Of a DNA stretch of 64,000 bases, positions 17,796-27,421 are shown piece by piece. The stretch is from HGM04593 sp045636125 (lineage in GTDB: Bacteria; Bacteroidota; Bacteroidia; Bacteroidales; Bacteroidaceae). The notes under the pieces are model-generated. The model searched no databases, was not told the origin of the DNA, and was given only the letters and a program-made list of their open reading frames with translations. The stretch covers positions 132,012-196,011 of the forward strand of contig JAZTWX010000020.1 in the NCBI GenBank assembly GCA_045636125.1, read 5' to 3'. A program made the translations under genes and the position numbers. Each line of letters starts with the position of its first letter. Position 1 is the first letter of the stretch.

Positions 17796-18264
17796 CCTAT
17801 TGCTGTTGGGCGCGGCGTTGCTTGTTCTTTCGTGCGACGGCTCAATATTCCATAATTACCGCTCGGTGAGCGGTGGGTGGTGCAGTGGCGACACCCTGAG
17901 TTTTGTGTGCCCTCCGGTGGGTGGTACAGCGCCCCTCACGGCCGATGTTTCGGTGGGTGTGCGCTATTCGGCGGCATATAATTATAAAACCCTGCCGTTG
18001 AGTATTACAGCGCGCATCGGTGGCGAGACAATAGCCTGTGACACCGTTTTTTGTGATATATACAGCAGCAACGGCCGCCGCAACGGTGCCACGGGCGGCC
18101 TGCTCTATCAGGCAGAATTTCCCGTGCCGGGGATGCAGGTGCAGTTGAGTGATACACTATCTTTGTCGGTTGTGCATCTGTTGCCCGACAGCCTTCTTTC
18201 GGGGGTAAGTGATGTGGGAATCAGGCTCGTGTCTCCCTGTCGGCATCAATGCGCAGGAAAGTAA
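17746..18264 (+). CDS. gldH: GldH-family gliding motility lipoprotein
   Basis: A 172-residue lipoprotein. From ATG 17746 the signal is MKRVATTRVTIIKRL, then a hydrophobic run ending in LLVLSC, with lipidation at Cys. The mature domain has the GldH features: an FHNYRSV-like start, an RYSAAYNYKTLPL strand pair, and GVSDVGIRL near the C-terminus. Earlier in-frame ATGs at 17710 and 17737 lie deep in ricT and would spoil the signal peptide. GldH is needed for gliding in Flavobacterium; in non-gliding Bacteroidales it is thought to support envelope or type IX functions. The 3' end overlaps the convergent rodA gene by 44 bases. Confidence 0.8.
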   Translation: MKRVATTRVTIIKRLNNLLLLGAALLVLSCDGSIFHNYRSVSGGWCSGDTLSFVCPPVGGTAPLTADVSVGVRYSAAYNYKTLPLSITARIGGETIACDTVFCDIYSSNGRRNGATGGLLYQAEFPVPGMQVQLSDTLSLSVVHLLPDSLLSGVSDVGIRLVSPCRHQCAGK

Positions 18265-19687
18265 ATAGCAGTATTGAAAAGCCCAGGAACGACGAGCCGC
18301 CGTAGCTGAAGAAGGGCAGCGGAATTCCGATAACGGGCATTATTCCAAGCACCATCCCTATGTTGATGGTAAAGTGGAAAAAGAATATCGACGCAAGAGC
18401 GTAACCATACACTCGCCCAAAGATGTCGTTCTGCCGTTCGGCAAGGGCCATAAGCCTTAAAATGAATATCGCAAAGAGCACAAGAACGGCTGTGGAGCCT
18501 ATAAAACCCTGCTCCTCGCCTATTGTGCAGAAGATAAAGTCGGTGTCCTGTTCGGGAACGTATTTGAGCTTTGTCTGTGTTCCGTTGAGGAACCCTTTTC
18601 CCGCGAACCCTCCCGAGCCTATGGCGATTTGCGACTGGTGCACGTTGTAGCCGGCACCCGCAAGGTCCTCTTTCAATCCCAAAAGAACCTCGATACGCAC
18701 TCTCTGGTGGGGCTTGAGCACGTTGTGCAGCACATAGTCGCACGAACTGAAAAATGCCAGCGCACCAATGATATAAGCGGCAACAAGCAACCCGCGTGTC
18801 TCTTTGTGCAGCCTTGCTCTTATCGCAAGGAATATTATGTTGAATGCAATGAGCAGGTACTGTACATAAAGTATGTTGAACGATATGAGGTATATTGCCA
18901 CCCAATATGCGGCGAGAGTAGTTGCCAGGTTGGTGATGAAGAGCACCTTGAAAGAGTCGCGGTATTTGCACCAGAAAAGCACCATTGCAAGCGAAAATGC
19001 CTGAATGAGCAGTGTTACCGTGTAGAGCCCGAGGTTCACCGGCAGGGACTCCACAAGCGTTTCGCTGTAGCGTATTCCCACCACAAAATATACCACTGCG
19101 CTTATTGCCATCAATAGCACAATTCCGGTCATCCCCTCTCTGTAGAGCACAAGGAAGAGCGAAAGGTAGACAAGCGCGCTACCAGTCTCCTTTTGTGCAA
19201 CAATAACCAGCATGGGCAGCAGTATTATGCCCACGCATTTTATAAAATCGTCGTTCTTCTTTATGCTGAACCCGTAGCGCCCCATAAACGATGCGAGGGC
19301 GAGAGTGGTGGCGAATTTCATGAATTCGGCGGGTTGCAGGCTGAAGGGGCCAAGCGGCAACCACGAGCGGGAGCCTTTAATGTCGCGTGCAACGAAAATT
19401 GTAACAATACCCAGCAAAATTGTTGCTATGTATATGATTGGTGAGCAGTCCTTGTAGCTGTTCTTGTCTATGCACAGCAGCAGAAGCCCCACAAGGAGCG
19501 ACACTCCCATCCACATTGCTTGTTTACCGGTGCGCTCGTCCTGTGAGAAAAAGTCGAGGAAGTCGGTCTCAATGTAGCTGTGGCTTGCTCCGCAAATGGA
19601 GAACCAGCCCATTATCGCTAACGTTGCAAAAATGGCAACGGTGAACCAGTCTATGCGGTTGAATATGTTACCTCTCGTCCGTTCCAT
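18221..19687 (-). CDS. rodA: Rod-shape peptidoglycan polymerase RodA (SEDS family)
   Basis: A 488-residue polytopic SEDS glycosyltransferase that polymerises lipid II during elongation. Hallmarks are RSWLPLGPFSLQPAEFMK, the long loop with GSGGFAGKGFLNGTQTK and the YVPEQDTDFIF segment, and the C-terminal GIPLPFFSYGGSS. It is longer than E. coli RodA because of an insertion of hydrophobic segments around residues 225-320, usual in Bacteroidota. It overlaps the mrdA gene by 20 bases and is the last gene of the purH-mre-mrdA-rodA operon. Confidence 0.95.
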   Translation of the reverse strand: MERTRGNIFNRIDWFTVAIFATLAIMGWFSICGASHSYIETDFLDFFSQDERTGKQAMWMGVSLLVGLLLLCIDKNSYKDCSPIIYIATILLGIVTIFVARDIKGSRSWLPLGPFSLQPAEFMKFATTLALASFMGRYGFSIKKNDDFIKCVGIILLPMLVIVAQKETGSALVYLSLFLVLYREGMTGIVLLMAISAVVYFVVGIRYSETLVESLPVNLGLYTVTLLIQAFSLAMVLFWCKYRDSFKVLFITNLATTLAAYWVAIYLISFNILYVQYLLIAFNIIFLAIRARLHKETRGLLVAAYIIGALAFFSSCDYVLHNVLKPHQRVRIEVLLGLKEDLAGAGYNVHQSQIAIGSGGFAGKGFLNGTQTKLKYVPEQDTDFIFCTIGEEQGFIGSTAVLVLFAIFILRLMALAERQNDIFGRVYGYALASIFFFHFTINIGMVLGIMPVIGIPLPFFSYGGSSFLGFSILLFTFLRIDADRETRA

Positions 19688-21512
19688 AGTAAATTGTCCT
19701 TTTTTCCATTGCTTTTGCTTTCTCTTCGCTCGCCTCGCTCAGCTTGCCGTTGAGGTATTGCTCCATGATGAGCGCCCCGATGGGTACGCCGTATTCTGCG
19801 CCGAAACCGCCGTTCTCCACATAAACCGCAACGGCTATCTTGGGTTCTTTCATGGGCGCAAAGCCCATGAAGACACTGTGGTCCTGCCCGCGGTTTTCGG
19901 CTGTTCCAGTCTTTCCACACACCTCCAGCCCGGGGATGTTTGCTGCGCGGCACGTTCCGTTGAGGACGGCCTCGCGCATTCCTTTTATAACAGTTTCATA
20001 TGCGGCGCGGCCGGCCATTGTGCTCTTGCGTGTACTGTACAGGCGGGGCAGTGTGTCGCCCTCAATGCGGCTCACAATGTGTGGTGTTATATATTCGCCG
20101 CGGTTGGCAATGGTGGCTCCAAGATTGGCAATTTGCAGCGGGGTGAGAGTGACCTCTCCCTGCCCGATGGAGATACTTACAACGGTGGTTGCCTTCCAGT
20201 ATTTTCCCAAGTGGCGGTCATAGTATTTTGAGTTGGGTATCATACCGCGCACCTCGCCTGGGAGGTCTATCCCAAGTTTGTAGCCGAAGCCCATAGATAC
20301 CATATAATCGCGCCAGGTGTCCATTGCCTGCTGTATGCTACTGTATTTGTCCGAACCGAACATACGATGCAGGCCCCAACAGAAATATGCGTTGCACGAT
20401 GTTGCAATGGCAGGCACCAGCGGGGTGGGCGACGAGTGGGCGTGGCAGCCCAGCTTGAAGCCTTTCAATATGAATCCTTTGTAGCAGGGGAACGCTGTCT
20501 GCGGGGTTATTGCCCCCTCTTGCAGGAAGGTCAGCGCCTGCGATATCTTGAAAGTCGATCCCGGAGGGTATGTTCCCATTATGGCGCGGTTGAGCAGGGG
20601 TTTTCTCTTGTCCTTTGAGAGGAGCTTGTGGTTGGCACCGCGTGAGCGGCCGGTGAGCATCGACGGGTCGTAAGACGGTGCCGACACCATGCAGAGGATT
20701 TCGCCTGTTTCCGGTTCTATGGCAACAATGCTGCCTATCTTGTTTTTCATAAGGCGCTCGCCGAGCTGTTGCAGCTCAATGTCGAGCCCGAGAGTGAGGT
20801 CTTTGCCACGGGTGGGCAGTGTGTCGAGTGCGCCGTCGCGGTACTTTCCCTGTATGCGTCCGCGGGCGTCGCGCAACAGCATTTCGGTTCCTTTCTTTCC
20901 GCGCAGCACATTCTCGTACGATGCTTCTAACCCCTGCGTGCCTATATAGTCGCCTCTTGTGTAGTAACTGTCCTTGTCGATTTTTTTCTGTGAAACCTCG
21001 CCGATGTCACCAAAAAGTACGCCTCCGGCGTTGCAGGCATATTGTCGTATGGAGCGTTTGCGCACATAAAAGCCGGGGAAGCGGAACATCTTCTCCTGAA
21101 ATTTAGCAAACTCCTCGACCGACAGCTGTGTGATGAATTCCTGTTCGGTGTATGTTGAATAGCCGGGATTGTAGCGGCGGTTGCGCACGCGCTCCATACG
21201 GCTGTTGAACTCTTCGTGTGTAATGTTGAGCGCGTTGCACAGCTCAAGCGTGTCGAGCTCCTTTATCTCGCGCGGTACGAATGTGATGTCGTATGCCGGC
21301 TGGTTATACACGAGCAGCTTGCCGTTGCGGTCGTACATAAGCCCTCGGGCGGGGTAGAGTGTCTTTTTGTAGAAGGCGTTGCTGTCGGCCTTCGACTTGT
21401 ATTGGTCACTGAGAATTTGCAGGTTGAAGAGTTGTGAAACGTACACGGCAAGCACAAGTATTACTGCCCCGCCGAGAATGTATCTGCGTTTGTCGTAACT
21501 ATGTATGTTCAT
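19668..21512 (-). CDS. mrdA: Penicillin-binding protein 2 (elongation transpeptidase)
   Basis: A 614-residue class B PBP with an N-terminal membrane anchor (about residues 12-30), a pedestal domain and a transpeptidase domain. The catalytic triad motifs are GSTFKIS (SxxK), TSCNAYF (SxN) and CGKTGTAE (KTG). It cross-links peptidoglycan made by RodA during side-wall growth. It overlaps rodA by 20 bases and follows mreD with a 6-base gap. Confidence 0.95.
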   Translation of the reverse strand: MNIHSYDKRRYILGGAVILVLAVYVSQLFNLQILSDQYKSKADSNAFYKKTLYPARGLMYDRNGKLLVYNQPAYDITFVPREIKELDTLELCNALNITHEEFNSRMERVRNRRYNPGYSTYTEQEFITQLSVEEFAKFQEKMFRFPGFYVRKRSIRQYACNAGGVLFGDIGEVSQKKIDKDSYYTRGDYIGTQGLEASYENVLRGKKGTEMLLRDARGRIQGKYRDGALDTLPTRGKDLTLGLDIELQQLGERLMKNKIGSIVAIEPETGEILCMVSAPSYDPSMLTGRSRGANHKLLSKDKRKPLLNRAIMGTYPPGSTFKISQALTFLQEGAITPQTAFPCYKGFILKGFKLGCHAHSSPTPLVPAIATSCNAYFCWGLHRMFGSDKYSSIQQAMDTWRDYMVSMGFGYKLGIDLPGEVRGMIPNSKYYDRHLGKYWKATTVVSISIGQGEVTLTPLQIANLGATIANRGEYITPHIVSRIEGDTLPRLYSTRKSTMAGRAAYETVIKGMREAVLNGTCRAANIPGLEVCGKTGTAENRGQDHSVFMGFAPMKEPKIAVAVYVENGGFGAEYGVPIGALIMEQYLNGKLSEASEEKAKAMEKRTIYYGTDER

Positions 21513-21518
21513 AACGCA

Positions 21519-22022
21519 CTATTTTTTGCGGGTAAAACATTCTGTTACAAGCGCAAAAAGCATTGTGAGCAGGGTACTCCCTACTGCGCCCACGAGCAGT
21601 GTCACGGGGTAGTTTATTGTGAAAAGCTCAAGGAAATAGAGCAGTGTGAAGAAGAGCAGCAGACAAAATGCGGTGTATGTGGAGTATCCGCTCCAGCCTA
21701 TCGTGTGTACACCGGGCACAAAGTCATCGGCTGAGCCTTTCTGTGTAAAGGCTGCAAGAATGTAATTGCGCGCAAATGCCGTTGCTGTTGCCGCGCAGGC
21801 GTTTATTCCCGGCGTGTCGGCGAAAATGTCTACAGTGAGGCCTAAAAGGAAGCCCCAGATGAGCAGTTCGTTGCGCGAAGTGAAGCGCGGCAGCTTGAGA
21901 ATGAAAATGAGATAGACGCAGGCTGTCGCATAGCCGAATAGGTGTATGCGGCTGAATATCAGTGCTTGCAGCAGCGCCAATATTGCAAAGTTGCGGGTGC
22001 GTATGAGTATCTCTCTTGTCAT
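21519..22022 (-). CDS. mreD: Rod shape-determining protein MreD
   Basis: A 167-residue protein with five or six hydrophobic helices, matching MreD in length and position. It is an integral membrane part of the elongasome. Its start overlaps the mreC stop by 4 bases. Sequence conservation in MreD is weak, so the call rests mainly on size, topology and gene order. Confidence 0.88.
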   Translation of the reverse strand: MTREILIRTRNFAILALLQALIFSRIHLFGYATACVYLIFILKLPRFTSRNELLIWGFLLGLTVDIFADTPGINACAATATAFARNYILAAFTQKGSADDFVPGVHTIGWSGYSTYTAFCLLLFFTLLYFLELFTINYPVTLLVGAVGSTLLTMLFALVTECFTRKK

Positions 22023-22858
22023 TTTTTCTTTGGTCTCTCAATGAGTTTCTGCTCCTCCTGTTTGTTGTTGCCAACAATGTAGAGGTGGTCTATGCTCGAA
22101 AAATCGGTAAAAAGTTCCACTTTGGCGCAGTAGAACATTCCGTCCTCCGAGTCTTCGGTGTTTACAATTGTTCCCACAGGTATGTCACCGGGGAAGATAG
22201 ACGAGAAGCCGCTTGTCACGACAGTGTCGCCCGGCTCGAATTTAGAGTAGCGCGGCAGGTCGACAAGGTAAGAGTAGCGGGTGTCTTTTCCGTCCCATTG
22301 CAGGGCGCAGAAGCTTTTGCTGCCTTTCACGCGGCAACTTATGTTGCTTTTGCTGTTAAGCAAGGGAATAACCACCGAAAAGTGGGGCGATGTAGTGTAG
22401 ACAATACCCACGACGCCCTGGTTGTTGAAAACTCCCATTTCGGCTTTTATGCCGTCGTCCGAGCCTTTGTCTATAGTAATGTAGTTGTTTATTTTGTTGA
22501 GTGAGTTGTTGACAGCGCGGGCGATGTTGTAGTAGTAACCGCGGGGCATAGCCTTTTGAATCTGTGCCACGGTTGCGCTGTCCTCGTAGTGACGCAGGCG
22601 CTCCTGCAACGCTTCTATGCGGTTGCTCAGCTCACGGTTCTGTTGTAACAGCTCTTCGTTGCTGCTCTTGAGCCCGAAATAGCTGTCGATGTCGCTCATT
22701 GTGGCGTAAAGGTTGCCTGCCACCCTGTTCGACGATGTGAAAAAGGCTGCATTCTGGTAGTTGTTGAATTGAACAATAAGCATAATCCCGATTCCTTCCA
22801 GTAAAAGGAAAAGGAACCAGTGATTATGCTTAATTAAAAAGTTCAACAATGTTTGCAC
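22019..22858 (-). CDS. mreC: Rod shape-determining protein MreC
   Basis: A 279-residue protein with one N-terminal transmembrane helix (about residues 10-28), a coiled coil (about 60-95, NEELLQQNRELSNRIEALQERL), and two beta-barrel-like domains typical of MreC, including DKGSDDGIKAEMGV and the glycine-rich VTSGFSSIFPGDIPVG. It links MreB to the PBP2-RodA pair in the periplasm. It lies between mreB (12-base gap) and mreD. Confidence 0.94.
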   Translation of the reverse strand: MQTLLNFLIKHNHWFLFLLLEGIGIMLIVQFNNYQNAAFFTSSNRVAGNLYATMSDIDSYFGLKSSNEELLQQNRELSNRIEALQERLRHYEDSATVAQIQKAMPRGYYYNIARAVNNSLNKINNYITIDKGSDDGIKAEMGVFNNQGVVGIVYTTSPHFSVVIPLLNSKSNISCRVKGSKSFCALQWDGKDTRYSYLVDLPRYSKFEPGDTVVTSGFSSIFPGDIPVGTIVNTEDSEDGMFYCAKVELFTDFSSIDHLYIVGNNKQEEQKLIERPKKK

Positions 22859-22870
22859 GGTGCCTCAGGG

Positions 22871-23887
22871 TTATCGCATAAGGAACGGATAATTGAGGTC
22901 GTTGAGGGCAAGTGCTGTACCCTTTGCCACGCAATAGAGGGGGTTCTCGGCAATGTGGAAGGGGATGTTTATCTTGTTTTCCAGACGTTTGTCGAGACCA
23001 CGGAGCAGCGCACCACCACCTGCGAGGTAAATGCCGTTGTGTACAATGTCGGCATAGAGTTCGGGGGGAGTAGCTTCGAGCGCGCTTATGATGGCATTCT
23101 CAATCTTCATTATCGACTTGTCGATACAGTGTGCAATCTCCTGGTAGCACACGGGTACCTCGATGGGCATTGCTGTAATGCGGTTGGGGCCGTGTACAAT
23201 GTAGTCCTGGGGTGCCTCATCGCCAAGGTCGGTGAGTGCCGAACCTACGTGTATCTTGATACGCTCGGCCATACGCTCGCTGACGCGAACGTTGTGCTGG
23301 CGGCTCATATACTCCTGAATATCGGCTGTAAAGTCGTCACCGGCTGTGCGCAACGAACCGTTCGATACAATGCCGCCGAGTGATATAACTGCAATTTCTG
23401 TAGAACCGCCACCTATGTCGACAACCATATTACCCTCGGGCGCAAGGACGTCGAGCCCGATACCGAGCGCCGATGCCATAGGCTCGTAAATGAGGTAAAC
23501 GTCGCGGCCGCCTGCGTGCTCTGCCGAGTCGCGAACGGCGCGGAGCTCAACCTCGGTCGATCCGTAGGGAACACCTATTACCATACGCAACGAGGGTGTG
23601 AAGAGCTTGTTGCCCATGTTCACCTTTTCGATGAGGCCACGCATCATCATCTCGCAAGCGTAGAAGTCGGCAATCACGCCGTCGCGCAACGGACGTATGG
23701 TTTGAATATTGGGGTTTGTCTTTTCGTGCATCTGTTTTGCACGCTCACCAACGGCTATCATCTTTTTTGTGCCGTCTATTGCCACCACCGAAGGCTCGTC
23801 TACTACAATCTTGCCGTTATACGAGATAATGGTGTTAGCGGTACCAAGGTCGATGGCTACATCCTGTGTGAATGAAAAAAGTCCCAT
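22871..23887 (-). CDS. mreB: Rod shape-determining actin homologue MreB
   Basis: A 338-residue bacterial actin. The phosphate-1 loop is DLGTANTIISY, the phosphate-2 motif is VDIGGGSTEIAVISLGG, and the adenosine motif is GIYLAGGGALLRGL. It forms membrane filaments that orient wall synthesis. It follows purH by 24 bases and so is probably cotranscribed with a purine-synthesis gene. Confidence 0.97.
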   Translation of the reverse strand: MGLFSFTQDVAIDLGTANTIISYNGKIVVDEPSVVAIDGTKKMIAVGERAKQMHEKTNPNIQTIRPLRDGVIADFYACEMMMRGLIEKVNMGNKLFTPSLRMVIGVPYGSTEVELRAVRDSAEHAGGRDVYLIYEPMASALGIGLDVLAPEGNMVVDIGGGSTEIAVISLGGIVSNGSLRTAGDDFTADIQEYMSRQHNVRVSERMAERIKIHVGSALTDLGDEAPQDYIVHGPNRITAMPIEVPVCYQEIAHCIDKSIMKIENAIISALEATPPELYADIVHNGIYLAGGGALLRGLDKRLENKINIPFHIAENPLYCVAKGTALALNDLNYPFLMR

Positions 23888-23911
23888 TCTTTTATCTCTT
23901 TTTTATTTTGA

Positions 23912-25435
23912 TTAATGTTTGAAGTGACGGAAACCGGTGATTACCATTGAAACGCCGTTAGCATCGCAGTACTCAACCGACTCCTTGTCACGTATTGAAC
24001 CGCCCGGGTGAATAACTGCTGTAACGCCTGCCTCGTGTGCAATCTGAACACAGTCGGGGAAGGGGAAGAATGCGTCGCTGGCCATTACGCTGCCCTGCAA
24101 AGAGAAACCGAAGTTGCCGGCTTTCTCGATAGCGTGGCGCAGAGAGTCAACACGTGAGGTCTGTCCTACACCGCTTGCAATGAGCTGCTTGTTTTTTGCG
24201 AGTACTATTGCGTTGCTCTTGCTGTGTTTAACGATTTTGTTTGCAAATAGCATATCCTCAATCTCCTGTGCGCTGGGAGCGGCCTGTGAAACGGTCTTGA
24301 GGTCCTCGGCTGTCTCAACCTTCTCGTCGCGGTCCTGAACAAGCACGCCGTTGAGCACGCTGCGGAATGTTTGCGAGGGGAGCTCGGTTGTCTTCTGAAC
24401 GAGGATAATGCGGTTTTTCTTCTGTGTAAGAATCTCCAAAGCCTCCATATCGTAGTCGGGGGCAATGATAACCTCGAAGAAAATCTCGTTCACCTTCTCG
24501 GCTGTGGCCTTGTCTACAGCTGCGTTTGCAATGAGCACGCCGCCGAACGCCGAAACGGGGTCACCGGCGAGGGCTGCATCCCAAGCCTCGGCTAGAGTGG
24601 GGCGAGAAGCAAGGCCGCAAGCGTTGTTGTGCTTGAGGATTGCAAATGTTGTCTCACCTGCAAAGTCGTTGATGAGCTCTACAGCTGCGCAAATGTCGAG
24701 CAGGTTGTTGTAAGAGATCTCTTTGCCGTGGAGCTGGTTGAACATCTTGTTGAAGTCGCCGTAGAAAGCACCCTTCTGGTGGGGATTCTCGCCGTAGCGC
24801 AAAGACATAGGGCAATCTTTTGCGTTGCGGAACGCGCTCTTGTCGTCCTTGTCGAAATAGTTGAAGATAGCTGAATCGTAAGAAGAAGATACTGCAAAGG
24901 CTTCACGTGCGAAGAAACGACGCTCCTCGAGTGTTGTCTGTGCTCCGTTGCTCTGGAGAATGTCGAGCAGGGGCTTGTACTGTGCCTTGCTTGCAACGAT
25001 AACAGCGTCGTTGAAGTTCTTTGCCGCACCGCGGATGAGTGAAATACCGCCTATGTCGATTTTCTCAATAATGTCGGCTTCGGGAGCACCCGATGCAACG
25101 GTCTGCTCAAAGGGGTAGAGGTCGACAATAACAAGGTCGATAGCGGGAATCTCATACTCCTGCATCTGCTGCATGTCCTTTTCGTTCTCACGGCGTGCCA
25201 GGATGCCGCCGAACACTTTGGGGTGGAGTGTCTTTACACGGCCGCCCAGGATTGAGGGGTAGCCTGTGAGGCTCTCAACTGCTGTGCAGGGGATGCCGAG
25301 CGACTCAATGAACTGTTGTGTACCACCTGTCGAGATAAGCTGTACTCCCTCGGCGTGCAGGAGCTTGATAATCTCGTCGAGACCGTCTTTGTGGAAAACG
25401 GATACCAATGCCGATTTAATTCTTTTTGTAGACAT
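23912..25435 (-). CDS. purH: Bifunctional AICAR transformylase/IMP cyclohydrolase
   Basis: A 507-residue enzyme for the last two steps of IMP synthesis. The N-terminal MGS-like cyclohydrolase domain (about residues 1-190) begins KSALVSVFHKDGLDE; the C-terminal transformylase domain contains LRYGENPHQ and the Lys-His pair in ILKHNNACG. It heads the operon with the mre-mrdA-rodA genes. Upstream on the minus strand a CTTG and TATCTTCG pair near 25518-25545 may be its promoter, with imperfect spacing. Confidence 0.96.
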   Translation of the reverse strand: MSTKRIKSALVSVFHKDGLDEIIKLLHAEGVQLISTGGTQQFIESLGIPCTAVESLTGYPSILGGRVKTLHPKVFGGILARRENEKDMQQMQEYEIPAIDLVIVDLYPFEQTVASGAPEADIIEKIDIGGISLIRGAAKNFNDAVIVASKAQYKPLLDILQSNGAQTTLEERRFFAREAFAVSSSYDSAIFNYFDKDDKSAFRNAKDCPMSLRYGENPHQKGAFYGDFNKMFNQLHGKEISYNNLLDICAAVELINDFAGETTFAILKHNNACGLASRPTLAEAWDAALAGDPVSAFGGVLIANAAVDKATAEKVNEIFFEVIIAPDYDMEALEILTQKKNRIILVQKTTELPSQTFRSVLNGVLVQDRDEKVETAEDLKTVSQAAPSAQEIEDMLFANKIVKHSKSNAIVLAKNKQLIASGVGQTSRVDSLRHAIEKAGNFGFSLQGSVMASDAFFPFPDCVQIAHEAGVTAVIHPGGSIRDKESVEYCDANGVSMVITGFRHFKH

Positions 25436-25593
25436 ATCAAATAAATGTTTTTATTATTGTTTTCTTGTTGATATTCAATTCCTTGTGCGCGTTTGTGAAA
25501 AGTGCGCCATATTATTACGCGAAGATAGCTTTTTTTGTGCGATTTCCCGCAAGAAAAGAGTGGCAATTTTTCAACATTAAATATAAAATATTT

Positions 25594-25638
25594 AACGGCG
25601 CAGGAGAGTGCTTTTTGCCGAGCATTCTCTGCGCCGTT
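25594..25638 (-). terminator. Hairpin after nadB
   Basis: Long arms AACGGCGCAGGAGAGTGCT and AGCATTCTCTGCGCCGTT flank a short loop, about 30 bases after the nadB stop on the minus strand. The T-run after it is weak (TTAAATATTTT), but the stem is strong and no gene overlaps it. Confidence 0.7.
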
Positions 25639-25666
25639 GTGTGTGCCGAAGCAGCCTTGTGCAGGG

Positions 25667-27232
25667 TTATTTCTTCGGGTAATCGATGTTGTAATGCAGG
25701 CCGCGGCTCTCCTTGCGCTCCATTGCCTGACGCATAATGAGATAGCCCACATTTATAATGTTGCGCAACTCGCAGAGTTCGCGGCTCACAACGCTGCGTT
25801 TGAAAAGTTCCTCGGTCTCCTCGTAAAGCAGGTCGAGGCGATTCCACGCGCGTTGCAGGCGCAGGTCGCTGCGCACAATTCCCACGTATGTGCTCATAAT
25901 TTGCCCCACCTCCTTAATGTCCTGCGATATGAGTACCATCTCCTCGTTCATTTTGGTACCCTCGTCGTTCCACTGCGGTATATCTTCGTTGAAAGTGTAC
26001 TCGCCAATGTGCTCCACCGAGTGCTTTGCAGCAGCATCGGCATAAACTACAGCTTCTATCAACGAGTTGCTTGCCAAGCGGTTACCGCCGTGCAGGCCTG
26101 TGCAGGAACACTCGCCCACAGCGTAAAGCCTGTGTATGCTCGACGCGGCGTTGAGGTCCACTTTAATACCGCCGCAAAGGTAGTGGGCGGCGGGTGCCAC
26201 GGGGATATAATCCTTTGTAATATCTATTCCCAGCGAGAGGCACTTTTCGTAGATGTTGGGGAAGTGTCGCTTGGTCTCTTCGGGGTCTTTGTGGGTTACA
26301 TCGAGGTACACATGGTCGTCGCCGCGGGTTTTCATTTCGTTGTCGATGGCGCGTGCCACAATGTCGCGCGGTGCAAGCGAGAGTCGCTCGTCGTATTTGT
26401 GCATGAACTCCTTGCCGTCGATGGTGCGCAGTATGCCGCCGTAGCCGCGCATAGCCTCGGTGATGAGGAACGATGGGCGGTCGCCGGGGTTGTAGAGCGC
26501 AGTGGGGTGGAACTGTACAAATTCCATATCCTTTACGGTGCCTTTTGCGCGGTACACCATTGCAATGCCGTCGCCGGTTGCAACAAGGGGGTTGGTGGTT
26601 GTCTTGTATACCGCTCCGCAGCCGCCGGTTGCCATAAGCGTTATTTTGCTCAAGAATGTGTCTACTCGGTTCGATGCAATGTCGAGCACGTATGCTCCGT
26701 AGCACTCGATGCCTTGTGTCTGGCGTGTTACGTTCACACCAAGGTGGTGCTGCGTGAGTATCTCAATGGCAAAATGGTGGTCCAGAATTGTGATGTTGGG
26801 GTGCTGGCGCACAGCCTTTATGAGCGACTCCTGAATTTCGGCGCCGGTGTTGTCGGCGTGGTGCAGAATGCGGAATTCCGAGTGGCCGCCCTCGCGGTGA
26901 AGGTCGAACTCGCCTTTCTCGTTCTTGTCGAAATTGACGCCCCAGTTTATAAGTTCCTTAATTTGTGAGGGAGCCTCGCGCACAACCTTCTCCACAGCTT
27001 CGCGGTCGCTTATGAAGTCGCCGGCAATCATTGTATCCTCAATGTGCTTTTCAAAATTGTCCACGGCAAGGTTGGTGACCGATGCGATACCACCCTGTGC
27101 AAAATAGGTGTTGGCATCTTCGAGCGTTGTCTTGCAAACTATTGCAACCTTGCCTTTAGAGGCAACTTTCAGCGCAAAACTCATTCCGGCAATACCGGAA
27201 CCGATAACCAAAAAATCGAATTTCTTAATCAT
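25667..27232 (-). CDS. nadB: L-aspartate oxidase
   Basis: A 521-residue FAD enzyme of the succinate dehydrogenase/fumarate reductase flavoprotein family that oxidises aspartate to iminoaspartate for NAD synthesis. The dinucleotide fold is GSGIAGMSFA (residues 12-21), followed by TYFAQGGIASV, HREGGHSEFRILHHAD in the substrate pocket, and CSGLHGGNRLASNSL-type CTGLHGGNRLASNSL near 400. No nadA or nadC is adjacent. It stands alone between its terminator and the divergent dacB. Confidence 0.95.
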   Translation of the reverse strand: MIKKFDFLVIGSGIAGMSFALKVASKGKVAIVCKTTLEDANTYFAQGGIASVTNLAVDNFEKHIEDTMIAGDFISDREAVEKVVREAPSQIKELINWGVNFDKNEKGEFDLHREGGHSEFRILHHADNTGAEIQESLIKAVRQHPNITILDHHFAIEILTQHHLGVNVTRQTQGIECYGAYVLDIASNRVDTFLSKITLMATGGCGAVYKTTTNPLVATGDGIAMVYRAKGTVKDMEFVQFHPTALYNPGDRPSFLITEAMRGYGGILRTIDGKEFMHKYDERLSLAPRDIVARAIDNEMKTRGDDHVYLDVTHKDPEETKRHFPNIYEKCLSLGIDITKDYIPVAPAAHYLCGGIKVDLNAASSIHRLYAVGECSCTGLHGGNRLASNSLIEAVVYADAAAKHSVEHIGEYTFNEDIPQWNDEGTKMNEEMVLISQDIKEVGQIMSTYVGIVRSDLRLQRAWNRLDLLYEETEELFKRSVVSRELCELRNIINVGYLIMRQAMERKESRGLHYNIDYPKK

Positions 27233-27421
27233 AAGTCCATAGATAATGTGCAGGGGTGTTGGCGTCTATGGGTTGGGTACAGCTCAAAGTTTCAGCATCG
27301 TCCCTGCTTTGCTCCTTGCAAAAATATAAAAAACATAAATAAAACCGCACGGCAGGGAGAATATTTCACAAATAATAAGTAGTTTTACGCCTCTTTTATC
27401 TCTTATGCGACTGTTTTGATT

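Noticed and set aside
25535..26968. Long open frame on the plus strand (477 codons)
   Set aside because: It is antisense to nadB, with Cys/His/Val-rich composition typical of a shadow frame in GC-rich coding DNA.
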